A stretch of DNA of 7,202 bases from DATFLS01 sp964413425 (GCA_964413425.1 CAYPST010000158.1:1-7202), one strand, 5' to 3'; positions 1-5,487 are shown, counted from the first letter of the stretch. Program-made: numbers and translations. The notes: generated by a model not told the origin, from the letters alone.

Positions 1-264
1 TACTGCCTATACGTCCATTAAAAAAACTTCATGTTTTCCAGCTGTTTTTTTAAACACTTTCATGGGAGGAAGGTTTTATCTCTCGCCTGCGATAAATTGA
101 TAATCACCGGTATACGGATATGATCAATGGAAGTGCTGTGAATGACATCTACAAAAAGATGACCCATTGGGAAACTGCCTTATTCATTGTACATTTAATT
201 GATTTACAGAATATGACTATTAAATCAGCTCAGGAAAGTAATGGTTTCGATTCTCAAGCTGCAT
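1..264. other. left-edge non-coding stretch
   Basis: This AT-rich stretch contains no recognisable gene. The only uninterrupted reading frame of note runs from an ATG at 120 to a TAG at 267-269 (49 codons). It has no ribosome binding site in front and I recognise no family, so I do not call it a gene. A GGGAGGAAGG purine run at 64-73 resembles a Shine-Dalgarno site, but no suitable start follows it. The far left may be the tail or spacer of a gene outside the window. Confidence 0.4.
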
Positions 265-318
265 TGTAGAGCCGTTTCCCCGATTGGATCGGGATCGTCG
301 ACATGAAACGGCTCTACA
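265..318. repeat. 14-bp inverted repeat with nested hairpin
   Basis: The arms TGTAGAGCCGTTTC (265-278) and GAAACGGCTCTACA (305-318) are perfect complements. Directly inside the left arm a second stem forms, CCCGAT (279-284) with ATCGGG (288-293), around a 3-nt loop. The whole element is a long cruciform or RNA hairpin of 54 nt. No T-run follows it, so it does not look like an intrinsic terminator. It resembles the palindromic intergenic repeats (REP/MITE-like) found in many genomes. Copies elsewhere in the genome are expected but cannot be seen here. Confidence 0.7.
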
Positions 319-324
319 GTGTGT

Positions 325-356
325 GAAGGGTGGCAAAGCACGGAAAGTATCCCTTC
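325..356 (+). promoter_or_regulatory. short hairpin in queF upstream region
   Basis: GAAGGG (325-330) and CCCTTC (351-356) are perfect complements around a 20-nt loop. The hairpin lies about 80 nt before the queF start. Because queF genes are often controlled by preQ1 riboswitches, I compared this stretch with the preQ1-I, -II and -III patterns I know and found no convincing match. It is therefore listed only as an unexplained structured element. Confidence 0.25.
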
Positions 357-433
357 TGGCTTCCTTACCTTTGATACTACTGAACAGATTTAATAGTCAT
401 ATTACAGAATATCATCACGAAATTGGGGGACGC

Positions 434-871
434 ATGACGACCCGAAAGTCAGATATAGAAGGTTTAACAGTTCTCGGTGAAGGGACCCGGCCGAAGAGAC
501 AGCTGGAAACTTTCCCCAATCACACACCCGGGCGGTTTTATCTGGTGACTCTGGAGACGGATGAGTTCACCTGTCTCTGTCCAAAGACCGGCCAGCCGGA
601 TTTTGCCACCATCCGGGTCCAGTATGTCCCGGATGAGAAAATCGTGGAATCCAAATCATTGAAACTGTATCTCTGGTCGTACCGGGATGAAGGGGTCTTC
701 CACGAACATGCGGTAAATCAGATGCTGGATGATCTGGTGGAAGCGCTGGATCCGCATTTTTGCAAGATAACCGGCGAATTCAATATCCGGGGAGGTATTG
801 GTATCCGAGTGCATGCCGAATCCGTAAAGACACGGCAGGCGAAAACAGCTGTAGAAAATTCGCTGGTGTAA
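434..871 (+). CDS. queF: QueF, NADPH-dependent 7-cyano-7-deazaguanine (preQ0) reductase
   Basis: QueF is a cytoplasmic enzyme that reduces the nitrile of preQ0 to the aminomethyl group of preQ1, using two NADPH, in the synthesis of queuosine for tRNA wobble position 34. The 145-residue protein fits the short, single-domain (YkvM-like) class. Visible hallmarks are the catalytic segment EFTCLCPKTGQPDF (residues 44-57), with the thioimide-forming Cys49 and the proton donor Asp56, then the QueF signature ESKSLKLYLWSYRDEG (72-87) that binds NADPH, and the substrate-binding His90-Glu91. The reading frame is open upstream to 284, but that extension runs through the inverted repeat at 265-318 and does not look like QueF. 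The ATG at 434 has GGGGGA at 425-430 just ahead and gives the usual family N-terminus. A queuosine-precursor transporter follows after 28 nt, probably in the same transcript. Confidence 0.96.
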   Translation: MTTRKSDIEGLTVLGEGTRPKRQLETFPNHTPGRFYLVTLETDEFTCLCPKTGQPDFATIRVQYVPDEKIVESKSLKLYLWSYRDEGVFHEHAVNQMLDDLVEALDPHFCKITGEFNIRGGIGIRVHAESVKTRQAKTAVENSLV

Positions 872-899
872 TCTCTCACATGCAAGAAACTGAGATCCG

Positions 900-1622
900 A
901 TGACCGTTCGTACGTATAAATGGTTTCCTTTCATCACCGCATTATTTGTTACCACCTTAATTATATCGAATATTATTGCGGTGAAAATGGTGGATATTTT
1001 CGGGCTGTTTTTACCGGCCGCAGTCATCCTGTTTCCGATTACCTATATTATTGGAGATATCCTCACAGAAGTCTATGGCTTCGCACGTGCCCGGCAGGTG
1101 ATCTGGATTGGCTTTTTCTGCAATTTCATTGCAGTGGTGGCCATCTGGGTCGCGGGGATGCTGCCGGCAGCCCCATTCTGGTCTACGACATTATTCAATA
1201 CTCCGGAAGAAGCCAACACCGCGTATCGGGCAATACTGGGGTTCACACCAAGACTTCTGGTCGCATCCTTCATTGCCTACTTGTTCGGGGAATTTCTCAA
1301 TGCATTTGTCCTGGCAAAATTAAAGATCTTCACCAGCGGGAAATTCTTATGGATACGAACCATCGGATCAACGATAGTCGGCCAGGGAGCGGATGCGGCC
1401 GTCTTTATTTCGGTGGCATTCGCAGGAATCCTTCCCAGCGGTGCCATCGGAGTGGCCATCCTCAGTCAGTGGGTATTCAAAGTCACCTATGAGGCGCTGG
1501 CCACCCCGTTGACTTACTGGGTCGTTGATCGCCTGAAGCGAAGTGAAAATATCGATGTGTACGATTATGAGACAAATTTTCATCCCTTGCACTGGAAGAT
1601 CCCGAAGGTGAGGTCCGAATGA
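900..1622 (+). CDS. yhhQ: YhhQ-family queuosine precursor transporter
   Basis: This is an inner-membrane protein of the YhhQ/COG1738 (DUF165) family. Characterised members import the queuosine precursors preQ0 and preQ1. At 240 residues it has typical family length. It shows about six hydrophobic segments, at roughly residues 10-30, 35-56, 68-88, 117-140, 155-178 and 184-207. The family signature FPITYIIGDILTEVYGF (45-61) is intact. A second conserved region, RTIGSTIVGQGADAAVF (153-169), carries the Arg, Gln and Asp typical of the family, and the C-terminal YDYETNFHP (221-229) is also characteristic. The start is the first ATG after queF; its ribosome binding site is weak, which fits translation following that of queF. 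Paired with queF, the likely job is uptake of preQ0 for reduction to preQ1, or direct uptake of preQ1. The substrate itself is inferred from the family. Confidence 0.93.
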   Translation: MTVRTYKWFPFITALFVTTLIISNIIAVKMVDIFGLFLPAAVILFPITYIIGDILTEVYGFARARQVIWIGFFCNFIAVVAIWVAGMLPAAPFWSTTLFNTPEEANTAYRAILGFTPRLLVASFIAYLFGEFLNAFVLAKLKIFTSGKFLWIRTIGSTIVGQGADAAVFISVAFAGILPSGAIGVAILSQWVFKVTYEALATPLTYWVVDRLKRSENIDVYDYETNFHPLHWKIPKVRSE

Positions 1623-1752
1623 AGTGAAAAGAAAAATTCTGTTGACTTGGTTAATTCATAAAATAACAGGCACATCCCGAAGACCGTGGCCCTCCTCAGA
1701 TTCCGGCGAAATACTTCTGCCGGCTGCCGTTTGCCATTTATTCCGTGGTCAT

Positions 1753-1768
1753 CCCCGACGTATCGGGG
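1753..1768. repeat. CCCCGA-CGTA-TCGGGG palindrome
   Basis: A perfect 6-bp stem (1753-1758 with 1763-1768) encloses a CGTA tetraloop. Its core resembles the nested hairpin at 279-293 (CCCGAT/ATCGGG). It is followed by GCAGGCTCC and no T-run, so an intrinsic terminator is unlikely. It is more likely part of a palindromic repeat family shared by this genome. Confidence 0.5.
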
Positions 1769-1795
1769 CAGGCTCCTTGTTTCTGTGTTTATCTC

Positions 1796-1836
1796 CCCAC
1801 GGTCCCAAAGGGACTCCTTTGGAGGATCCCCGTGGG
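1796..1836. repeat. two-part GC-rich palindrome
   Basis: The outer arms CCCACGG (1796-1802) and CCGTGGG (1830-1836) are perfect complements. Inside them CCAAAGG (1805-1811) pairs with CCTTTGG (1816-1822) around a GACT loop. The result is a 41-nt hairpin with an asymmetric internal loop. The 3' end CCCGTGGGA recurs at 5969-5977, where another CCACGGG/CCCGTGG hairpin sits. It might also help end the queF-yhhQ transcript, but no U-tract directly follows the stem. Confidence 0.55.
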
Positions 1837-1888
1837 ATGTGTGCGGTATTTTAGTTCATGAATAATCCAAGGTGAATCACAGCATCCG

Positions 1889-2773
1889 GTGATTATTTCT
1901 GCGAGCAGAAGAACAGATATTCCGGCGTTTTATGCCGACTGGTTTTTCCACCGGCTCTCCCGGGGATATTGTACGGTCCGGAATCCGTTCAATCCCGCAC
2001 AGTGCCGGGAGGTTTCGCTTCGTCCGGAGGATATCGATGCCATCGTGTTCTGGACAAAGTACTCGCACCCCATGCATTCCAGGCTTCGTCGATTGGACGA
2101 GCTGGGCATTCCGTATTATTTTTTATACACCCTCACCCATTATTCCAGAGATCTGGAACCTCGCGTTCCGCCATTTGAAATCCTGCGAGACGATTTTATC
2201 GGATTGAGCCGGCACCTCGGGCCGGAAAGAGTCCTCTGGCGGTATGATCCCATTATTCTCTGTGATGCCTACGATTTCCGGCGTCACCTGGAGTTGTTCT
2301 CACAGATCGCACAAACACTGGAAGGGTATACCTCCCGGGTGATCATGAGCTTTGTGAATTACTATGCCAAAACCCGCAGAAACATGCAGCCAATTGAGGC
2401 GCACACAGGTCCGTTGGTTGACCATCCGGAAAAGCAACCGGGTTTTGAGGATTTTATTACATCGCTGGTCCGGGTAACTCAGGCTCACGGGATGGACATT
2501 CAGAGCTGTGCGGAGCGCATTCCCATGGACCATCTGGGAGTTAAAAAAGGGAAATGTGTCGACAATGAGTACCTCCGGGAAGAAGTCGGAATTTCGGTCA
2601 CCGGCCGCAAGGATCCGGGACAGCGGACCGAATGTCGGTGTGTAAAAAGTGTGGATATCGGATCCTACGATACGTGTCTGCATGGCTGTCGCTATTGCTA
2701 CGCCGTCAGAGATCACCAGGCAGCCCGACAGAATTATCAGGCAGTGAAGATACAGCATGACAGTTTGTGCTGA
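1889..2773 (+). CDS. DUF1848 family protein with C-terminal cysteine cluster
   Basis: This 294-residue protein matches the DUF1848 family, whose biochemical role is not established to my knowledge. The start is a GTG at 1889, because the product then begins MIISASRRTDIPAFY, the characteristic family N-terminus. Central features are IVFWTKY (52-58) and LWRYDPI (116-122). The C-terminus holds CRCVKSVDIGSYDTC (249-263) continuing into CLHGCRYCYA (263-272), giving Cys249, 251, 263, 267 and 270, with Cys207 and Cys223 further upstream. The CX3CX2C arrangement (263-270) is like the [4Fe-4S] motif of radical SAM enzymes but lies at the C-terminus, so binding of an iron-sulfur cluster is plausible yet unproven. 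The purine run AAGGTGA (1869-1875) is 13 nt from the start, longer than usual, and a small hairpin covers the GTG. The downstream gene converges on it, and the upstream spacer suggests separate transcription. Confidence 0.92.
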   Translation: MIISASRRTDIPAFYADWFFHRLSRGYCTVRNPFNPAQCREVSLRPEDIDAIVFWTKYSHPMHSRLRRLDELGIPYYFLYTLTHYSRDLEPRVPPFEILRDDFIGLSRHLGPERVLWRYDPIILCDAYDFRRHLELFSQIAQTLEGYTSRVIMSFVNYYAKTRRNMQPIEAHTGPLVDHPEKQPGFEDFITSLVRVTQAHGMDIQSCAERIPMDHLGVKKGKCVDNEYLREEVGISVTGRKDPGQRTECRCVKSVDIGSYDTCLHGCRYCYAVRDHQAARQNYQAVKIQHDSLC

Positions 2774-2876
2774 CCACCACCCACCTCACCCGTAGGAAGG
2801 GTTTCCATGGAATCCGGAGATTGGTGGGTTTGCCTGTAGGCAATTCGCGGAAATCCGTGTCCGCTGTAAGGTGCCG
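2774..2876. other. convergent intergenic region with inverted repeat
   Basis: This 103-nt gap separates two converging genes, where a two-way terminator would be expected. ACCCACC (2779-2785) and GGTGGGT (2823-2829) are perfect complements, and between them lies the palindrome TTCCATGGAA. A second tiny stem, TTGCC-TGTA-GGCAA, lies at 2830-2843. Neither has a real T-run on either strand, so a terminator role is only suggested by position. Confidence 0.35.
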
Positions 2877-3965
2877 TTATTCTTCCAGGGAAGTCTTCCT
2901 GAGGCGCAGATCTTCCCAGGGGCCGCCGTTTTGATAGCGGTGGGGATTCAAAATTTTCGGGCGCGGATCCTCGGTCTGATCCAGCTGAAGCACCATCCAT
3001 TGCGGATAGGGGACCCCCGGATCAGAGACACCGTTCAGCAACTGAAAGTCCAGTTCGTTCAGATGGAGATTCACGGCTTGTATATTATCCTCCAGATGTT
3101 CTCGTTTGCGGGCGGCTATGAGTACACTGCTCACCATGGGACGTGAGAGAGTCCACGCCAGCGCTGTCCGGGCCGGGCTGACTCCGTGTCGACTGGCCAC
3201 CTTGTGCAGGGCGTCGAGGATGTCAAATCCCGTCTCGACATCAAAGGGAACAAACTGTCCGGCTTCGGCGAACCGGGTCCCTGCTGCGGGGGGATTTTCC
3301 CTGCTGTATTTCCCGGCCAGGAACCCGCCGGCCAGCGGACTCCAGATCAGGAGGCCGAGGTTGTGATACTCCGCGAATGACATCCAGGCATGTTCCAGAT
3401 CCCGCCCCACCAGGCTGTAGTACATCTGGGCGCTCACAAATTTTTCCAGGTGATTTTTCTCCTGGAGTCCCAATGCGGTCGCTGCCTGCCAGGCATGATA
3501 ATTACTTAATCCGATATAGCGAACCTTTCCCTGGCGCACGAGATCATCCAGGGTCCGAAGGGTTTCTTCCAGGGGAGTATTGCTGTCCCATCCGTGAACC
3601 TGGTACAGGTCGATATACTCGGTCTGGAGCCGCTGTAAACTGGCCTCACATTCCCGCATGATATTCACCCGGTGCGCGCCGCTGTGATTGAAATTTTCTC
3701 CCATGGGTAATCGGACTTTGGTGGCCAGGACGATTTCCTCGCGAAAATCTTTGATCGCGTTTCCCACCAGCTTCTCGCTTTCACCCTGACTGTAAACATC
3801 AGCAGTGTCGATGAAATTGATCCCATGATCCAGAGCACATCGCACCATCTCATCGGTCTCCTTCTGATCCAGATTGCCCATATTCATTCCCGTACCAAAC
3901 TGCATCGTCCCCAGCCCGACGGCGCTGACAATTAATCCGGTATTTCCTAATCTGCGATATTTCAT
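2877..3965 (-). CDS. aldo/keto reductase family oxidoreductase
   Basis: This is a soluble NAD(P)H-dependent aldo/keto reductase that would interconvert a carbonyl and an alcohol; the substrate cannot be read from sequence. The 362-residue product begins MKYRRLGNTGLIVSAVGLGTMQ, the usual start of the YajO/YhdN-like group. The catalytic tetrad is present: Asp53 and Tyr58 in FIDTADVYSQGESE, Lys83 in LATK, and His124 in YQVHGWD. The C-terminal part has the cofactor-binding stretch VSSVLIAARKREHLEDNI (about residues 278-295), as in other family members. After about residue 325 there is a polar tail (PRPKILNPHRYQNGG and onwards) slightly longer than in many relatives. An excellent ribosome binding site, AGGAGGTG, lies 5 nt ahead of the ATG (plus-strand positions 3971-3978). 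The gene stands alone on this strand, converging with the DUF1848 gene and divergent from the cold-shock genes. Confidence 0.95.
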   Translation of the reverse strand: MKYRRLGNTGLIVSAVGLGTMQFGTGMNMGNLDQKETDEMVRCALDHGINFIDTADVYSQGESEKLVGNAIKDFREEIVLATKVRLPMGENFNHSGAHRVNIMRECEASLQRLQTEYIDLYQVHGWDSNTPLEETLRTLDDLVRQGKVRYIGLSNYHAWQAATALGLQEKNHLEKFVSAQMYYSLVGRDLEHAWMSFAEYHNLGLLIWSPLAGGFLAGKYSRENPPAAGTRFAEAGQFVPFDVETGFDILDALHKVASRHGVSPARTALAWTLSRPMVSSVLIAARKREHLEDNIQAVNLHLNELDFQLLNGVSDPGVPYPQWMVLQLDQTEDPRPKILNPHRYQNGGPWEDLRLRKTSLEE

Positions 3966-4003
3966 ACCTGCACCTCCTCAGTGTTTACCTGGGAAACAAA
4001 CCT

Positions 4004-4035
4004 TGTAAATTAAAAATCATTGGAATGAATTTACA
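4004..4035. promoter_or_regulatory. inverted repeat upstream of the aldo/keto reductase, possible operator
   Basis: TGTAAATT (4004-4011) and AATTTACA (4028-4035) are perfect 8-bp complements separated by 16 nt, lying 39-70 nt upstream of the reductase start. Half-sites of this spacing are common for dimeric repressors and activators. I could not identify a convincing -35/-10 pair for the reductase on this strand, so an operator role is inferred only from the symmetry and position. Confidence 0.35.
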
Positions 4036-4245
4036 TCCCTAATTACGGTGATTTTAAGGCAAAATATTCCGGCCAGGTATCCTTCATAACTCTCTTAGTT
4101 GAGACAGATACCATTGAGTGAGGCAGAAGTAATTCCCTCGGAAGCGAATGACTTCGGCGCCCTGACGAACTGAAAAACCTGCTCAACCTTGTCCGGGCCA
4201 GGGGCGAAAATCCGTGCGAAAACGGGGATGAATGACGAGTAGAGC
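4036..4245. other. non-coding part of the divergent intergenic region
   Basis: The gap between the reductase start and the first cold-shock gene is 424 nt. This part, ahead of the cold-shock promoter, shows no family-like reading frame on either strand and no strong hairpin. Confidence 0.4.
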
Positions 4246-4274
4246 TTGACATTCATTAAAATATATGCTAAATA
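4246..4274 (+). promoter_or_regulatory. sigma-70-type promoter of first cold-shock gene
   Basis: A perfect -35 TTGACA (4246-4251) is followed by a 17-bp spacer and TAAATA (4269-4274), with TGC directly before it (an extended -10). The predicted start is near 4281, which gives a leader of about 109 nt. The same layout, including the preceding AGC, recurs at 5097-5125 in front of the second cold-shock gene; this recurrence supports both calls. Confidence 0.7.
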
Positions 4275-4282
4275 TTTTTCGA

Positions 4283-4397
4283 TTGGCAGCCGTTCGAATT
4301 AAGCATGCGCCCTTGCTAATGTGTGTGTGGTTAGTTTGTCCTGTTCTGCCAAAGAAAAGTAAGAGTAACAAGAAGTGTAAGGAGCAGTAATGGCAGA
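4283..4397 (+). promoter_or_regulatory. structured 5' leader of first cold-shock gene, possible RNA switch
   Basis: TTGGCAG (4283-4289), at the very 5' end of the predicted transcript, is perfectly complementary to CTGCCAA (4346-4352), closing a 56-nt loop. The overlapping TCTGCCA (4345-4351) is equally complementary to TGGCAGA (4391-4397), which contains the U and G of the AUG. The two helices cannot coexist. A further stem with one bulged A forms at 4298-4305 with 4314-4320. The ribosome binding site TAAGGAG (4378-4384) would lie in the loop of the second helix. Long structured leaders are known to control cspA-type genes; the switch proposed here is inference. Confidence 0.5.
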
Positions 4398-4602
4398 GCA
4401 AATCACTGGTACTGTAAAGTGGTTTAATAACTCCAAAGGTTACGGATTCATCGAGCGTGAATCCGGTGGTGACGTCTTCGTCCATTATACGGCGATCGAG
4501 GGTTCAGGCTTCCGTTCGCTGGAAGAAGGGCAGCGCGTTCAGTTCACCGAAGTCCAGGGGAAAAAAGGCCCACAGGCTGAAAAAGTCGAAGTCATACAAT
4601 AG
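4390..4602 (+). CDS. cold-shock domain protein (CspA family), copy 1
   Basis: This 70-residue single-domain protein is a CspA-family nucleic-acid-binding protein. Such proteins bind single-stranded RNA and DNA and act as RNA chaperones that melt mRNA structure, often in the cold or during growth transitions. The RNP1 motif KGYGFI (16-21) and the RNP2 motif VFVHY (29-33) are intact, as is the aromatic surface including Trp11, Phe12, Phe20 and His32. Tyr33 replaces the more usual Phe. The ribosome binding site TAAGGAG (4378-4384) lies 5 nt from the ATG. The gene has its own promoter, a structured leader and a terminator. Whether it is cold-induced cannot be told from the protein, because many family members are constitutive. 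Confidence 0.97.
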   Translation: MAEQITGTVKWFNNSKGYGFIERESGGDVFVHYTAIEGSGFRSLEEGQRVQFTEVQGKKGPQAEKVEVIQ

Positions 4603-4624
4603 GAACAGTACCCAATTTGTAGGT

Positions 4625-4660
4625 AAAAAGCCTTCCGGGGCACCGGAGGGCTTTTTATTT
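4625..4660 (+). terminator. intrinsic terminator of first cold-shock gene
   Basis: A 14-bp stem (4625-4638 with 4643-4656, one G-U pair) has the loop GGCA. Its core is GCCTTCCGG/CCGGAGGGC, followed by TTTTTATTT. The A-run before and T-run after make it potentially active in both directions. It lies 22 nt past the stop codon. Confidence 0.93.
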
Positions 4661-4728
4661 CCTCCCTATCGATACACGGAAGACAGATACAATCCGGCAA
4701 ATACGTTGTCTTAACAGGTCCTCTCGCC

Positions 4729-4794
4729 TCAGATACACCCGGTGCTCCATTTTTTCGAAATTAATCGATTTGAATAGAAAGATCGTGTATCTGA
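4729..4794. repeat. 10-bp perfect inverted repeat, 46-nt spacer
   Basis: TCAGATACAC (4729-4738) and GTGTATCTGA (4785-4794) are perfect complements. The 46-nt interior is AT-rich with no strong internal stem. The whole element could be a 66-nt RNA hairpin, the ends of a small mobile repeat, or a paired binding site. I see no flanking target duplication. Confidence 0.5.
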
Positions 4795-4881
4795 CGTACG
4801 GGGATTTTTATTCCGGACAAAATCCGGGTTGTTCGACGCTCAACAGGAAGTATACGAATTAAATTGAAGAGAGGAGCGTAT

Positions 4882-4971
4882 ATGAGGGGCGTCGAGAAAT
4901 CTGTCGGGCTTTCTGTTTCGAATTTGACAGACTCTTATGAGCGGAACCTGGCGAAGTCCCGGCGTCGGTGA
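4882..4971 (+). CDS. possible small protein of 29 residues
   Basis: The ATG is preceded by GAGGAG (4871-4876) at 5-nt spacing, a very good translation signal, and the frame runs 29 codons to a TGA. The product begins MRGVEKSVGLS and ends in the basic run KSRRR. I recognise no family. It lies between two independently transcribed cold-shock genes and I see no promoter directly in front of it. It could be a genuine small protein or a chance frame with a chance purine run. Confidence 0.25.
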   Translation: MRGVEKSVGLSVSNLTDSYERNLAKSRRR

Positions 4972-5096
4972 TCGTACCGAACATCTGTTCCACCGGGCTG
5001 GCCGTTGACGGAAAACACATCCGGATTGTTGATTAGAATATAAACCTTATTTGTTTTATAAAGGCGTCTTTTTTCCAAAGATTACCAAGAGAAAGC

Positions 5097-5125
5097 TTGA
5101 CAGGCGAAATAAATTATGGTAAAGT
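5097..5125 (+). promoter_or_regulatory. sigma-70-type promoter of second cold-shock gene
   Basis: A perfect -35 TTGACA (5097-5102), a 17-bp spacer and TAAAGT (5120-5125) with TGG just before it form an extended -10 promoter. The predicted start near 5132 gives a leader of about 113 nt. It matches the promoter at 4246-4274 in -35 sequence, the preceding AGC, spacer length, TGn extension and TAAA core. Confidence 0.7.
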
Positions 5126-5133
5126 TAGAAGGG

Positions 5134-5251
5134 CGGCAGAATGTATCATACAGAGCGGATCGTTATTTTGTAAGAGGTCGCTTGTGATTCATGCGCTGCC
5201 GGAGATAAGTTGTTAAGTTTAATTGAAGTATGAGGAGTATTGTAATGGCAG
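5134..5251 (+). promoter_or_regulatory. structured 5' leader of second cold-shock gene, possible RNA switch
   Basis: CGGCAG (5134-5139) pairs with CTGCCG (5196-5201) around exactly 56 nt, the same loop length as in the first leader. The U-A pair at 4284/4351 in copy 1 is replaced here by C-G (5134/5201), a compensatory change. CTGCCG can instead pair with TGGCAG at the start codon (5246-5251) through five Watson-Crick pairs and one G-U. Inside the loop are weak stems TGTA/TACA (5142-5152) and AGCG/CGCT (5154-5182). Downstream, both leaders share AGAnAAGT right after the CTGCC arm. Confidence 0.5.
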
Positions 5252-5457
5252 ACCTAGAGACTGGCATCGTGAAGTGGTTCAATAATGCCAAAGGTTTCGG
5301 GTTTATTGAACGTGAAGAAGGTGACGATGTGTTTGTTCACTATTCGGATATTAACGGCACCGGATTCCGGACTCTGAATCAGGGCCAGCGGGTGGAATTT
5401 TCAGTAACCCAGGGAGAGAAAGGTCCGAAGGCCCAGGAAGTGAATGTGGTAGAGTAA
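5245..5457 (+). CDS. cold-shock domain protein (CspA family), copy 2
   Basis: This second 70-residue CspA-family protein is identical to copy 1 at 44 of 70 positions by ungapped comparison. RNP1 is KGFGFI (16-21) and RNP2 is VFVHY (29-33). The frame is also open from an ATG at 5230, but that codon abuts the ribosome binding site TGAGGAG (5231-5237), so the ATG at 5245, 7 nt beyond it, is the start; this also makes the protein the same length as copy 1. The differences cluster outside the RNA-binding motifs, with copy 2 more acidic (EEGDD at 24-28, versus ESGGD). Its role would be RNA chaperoning as for copy 1, with possibly different expression timing. The coding sequences have diverged while promoter layout and leader helix are kept. 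Confidence 0.96.
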   Translation: MADLETGIVKWFNNAKGFGFIEREEGDDVFVHYSDINGTGFRTLNQGQRVEFSVTQGEKGPKAQEVNVVE

Positions 5458-5487
5458 CCTACGAAATTAATGTCGTACAGTCATGCC

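Larger units (their letters stand above)
1623..1888. other. spacer between yhhQ and the DUF1848 gene
   Basis: I see no convincing gene in these 266 bases. A 76-codon frame starts at 1624, directly behind the yhhQ stop, but its conceptual product has no family resemblance and it runs through both palindromes described separately, so I treat it as chance. A further small stem, CCGGC/GCCGG, lies at 1703-1707 and 1719-1723. I cannot identify a promoter for the downstream gene with confidence. Confidence 0.5.
4661..5096. other. spacer between the two cold-shock genes
   Basis: No recognised gene occupies these 436 bases. Besides the 10-bp inverted repeat and the short ORF listed separately, there are small stems AAGACA/TGTCTT (4680-4685, 4707-4712) and CCGGA/TCCGG (4813-4817, 4823-4827). 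The second promoter region begins at 5097, so the two cold-shock genes are expected to be transcribed separately. Confidence 0.45.

Noticed and set aside
43..62. TGTTTTTTTAAACACT near the left edge resembles TGTTTTTTAAACACT at 6114-6128
   Set aside because: Low-complexity A/T runs make the match easy by chance and the flanks are unrelated.
120..269. A 49-codon frame near the left edge
   Set aside because: No ribosome binding site, no family resemblance, and it ends within the arm of the inverted repeat.
284..433. A 50-codon upstream extension of queF from an ATG at 284
   Set aside because: It runs through the inverted repeat at 265-318, does not resemble QueF, and the ATG at 434 gives the normal family N-terminus with a purine run ahead.
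319..433. A preQ1 riboswitch ahead of queF
   Set aside because: I found no preQ1-I, -II or -III consensus; only a 6-bp hairpin is present. A covariance-model search would settle it.
656..1027. A 123-codon minus-strand frame across queF and yhhQ
   Set aside because: It lies opposite two confidently identified genes and its product resembles nothing.
1624..1854. A 76-codon frame right after yhhQ
   Set aside because: It overlaps two GC-rich palindromes, shows no recognisable domain, and has no ribosome binding site.
2300..2758. A 152-codon minus-strand frame opposite the DUF1848 gene
   Set aside because: It is opposite a gene with clear family motifs and has no features of its own.
5230..5244. 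Earlier ATG at 5230 as start of the second cold-shock gene
   Set aside because: The ribosome binding site overlaps it directly; the ATG at 5245 has correct spacing and gives the same length as copy 1.
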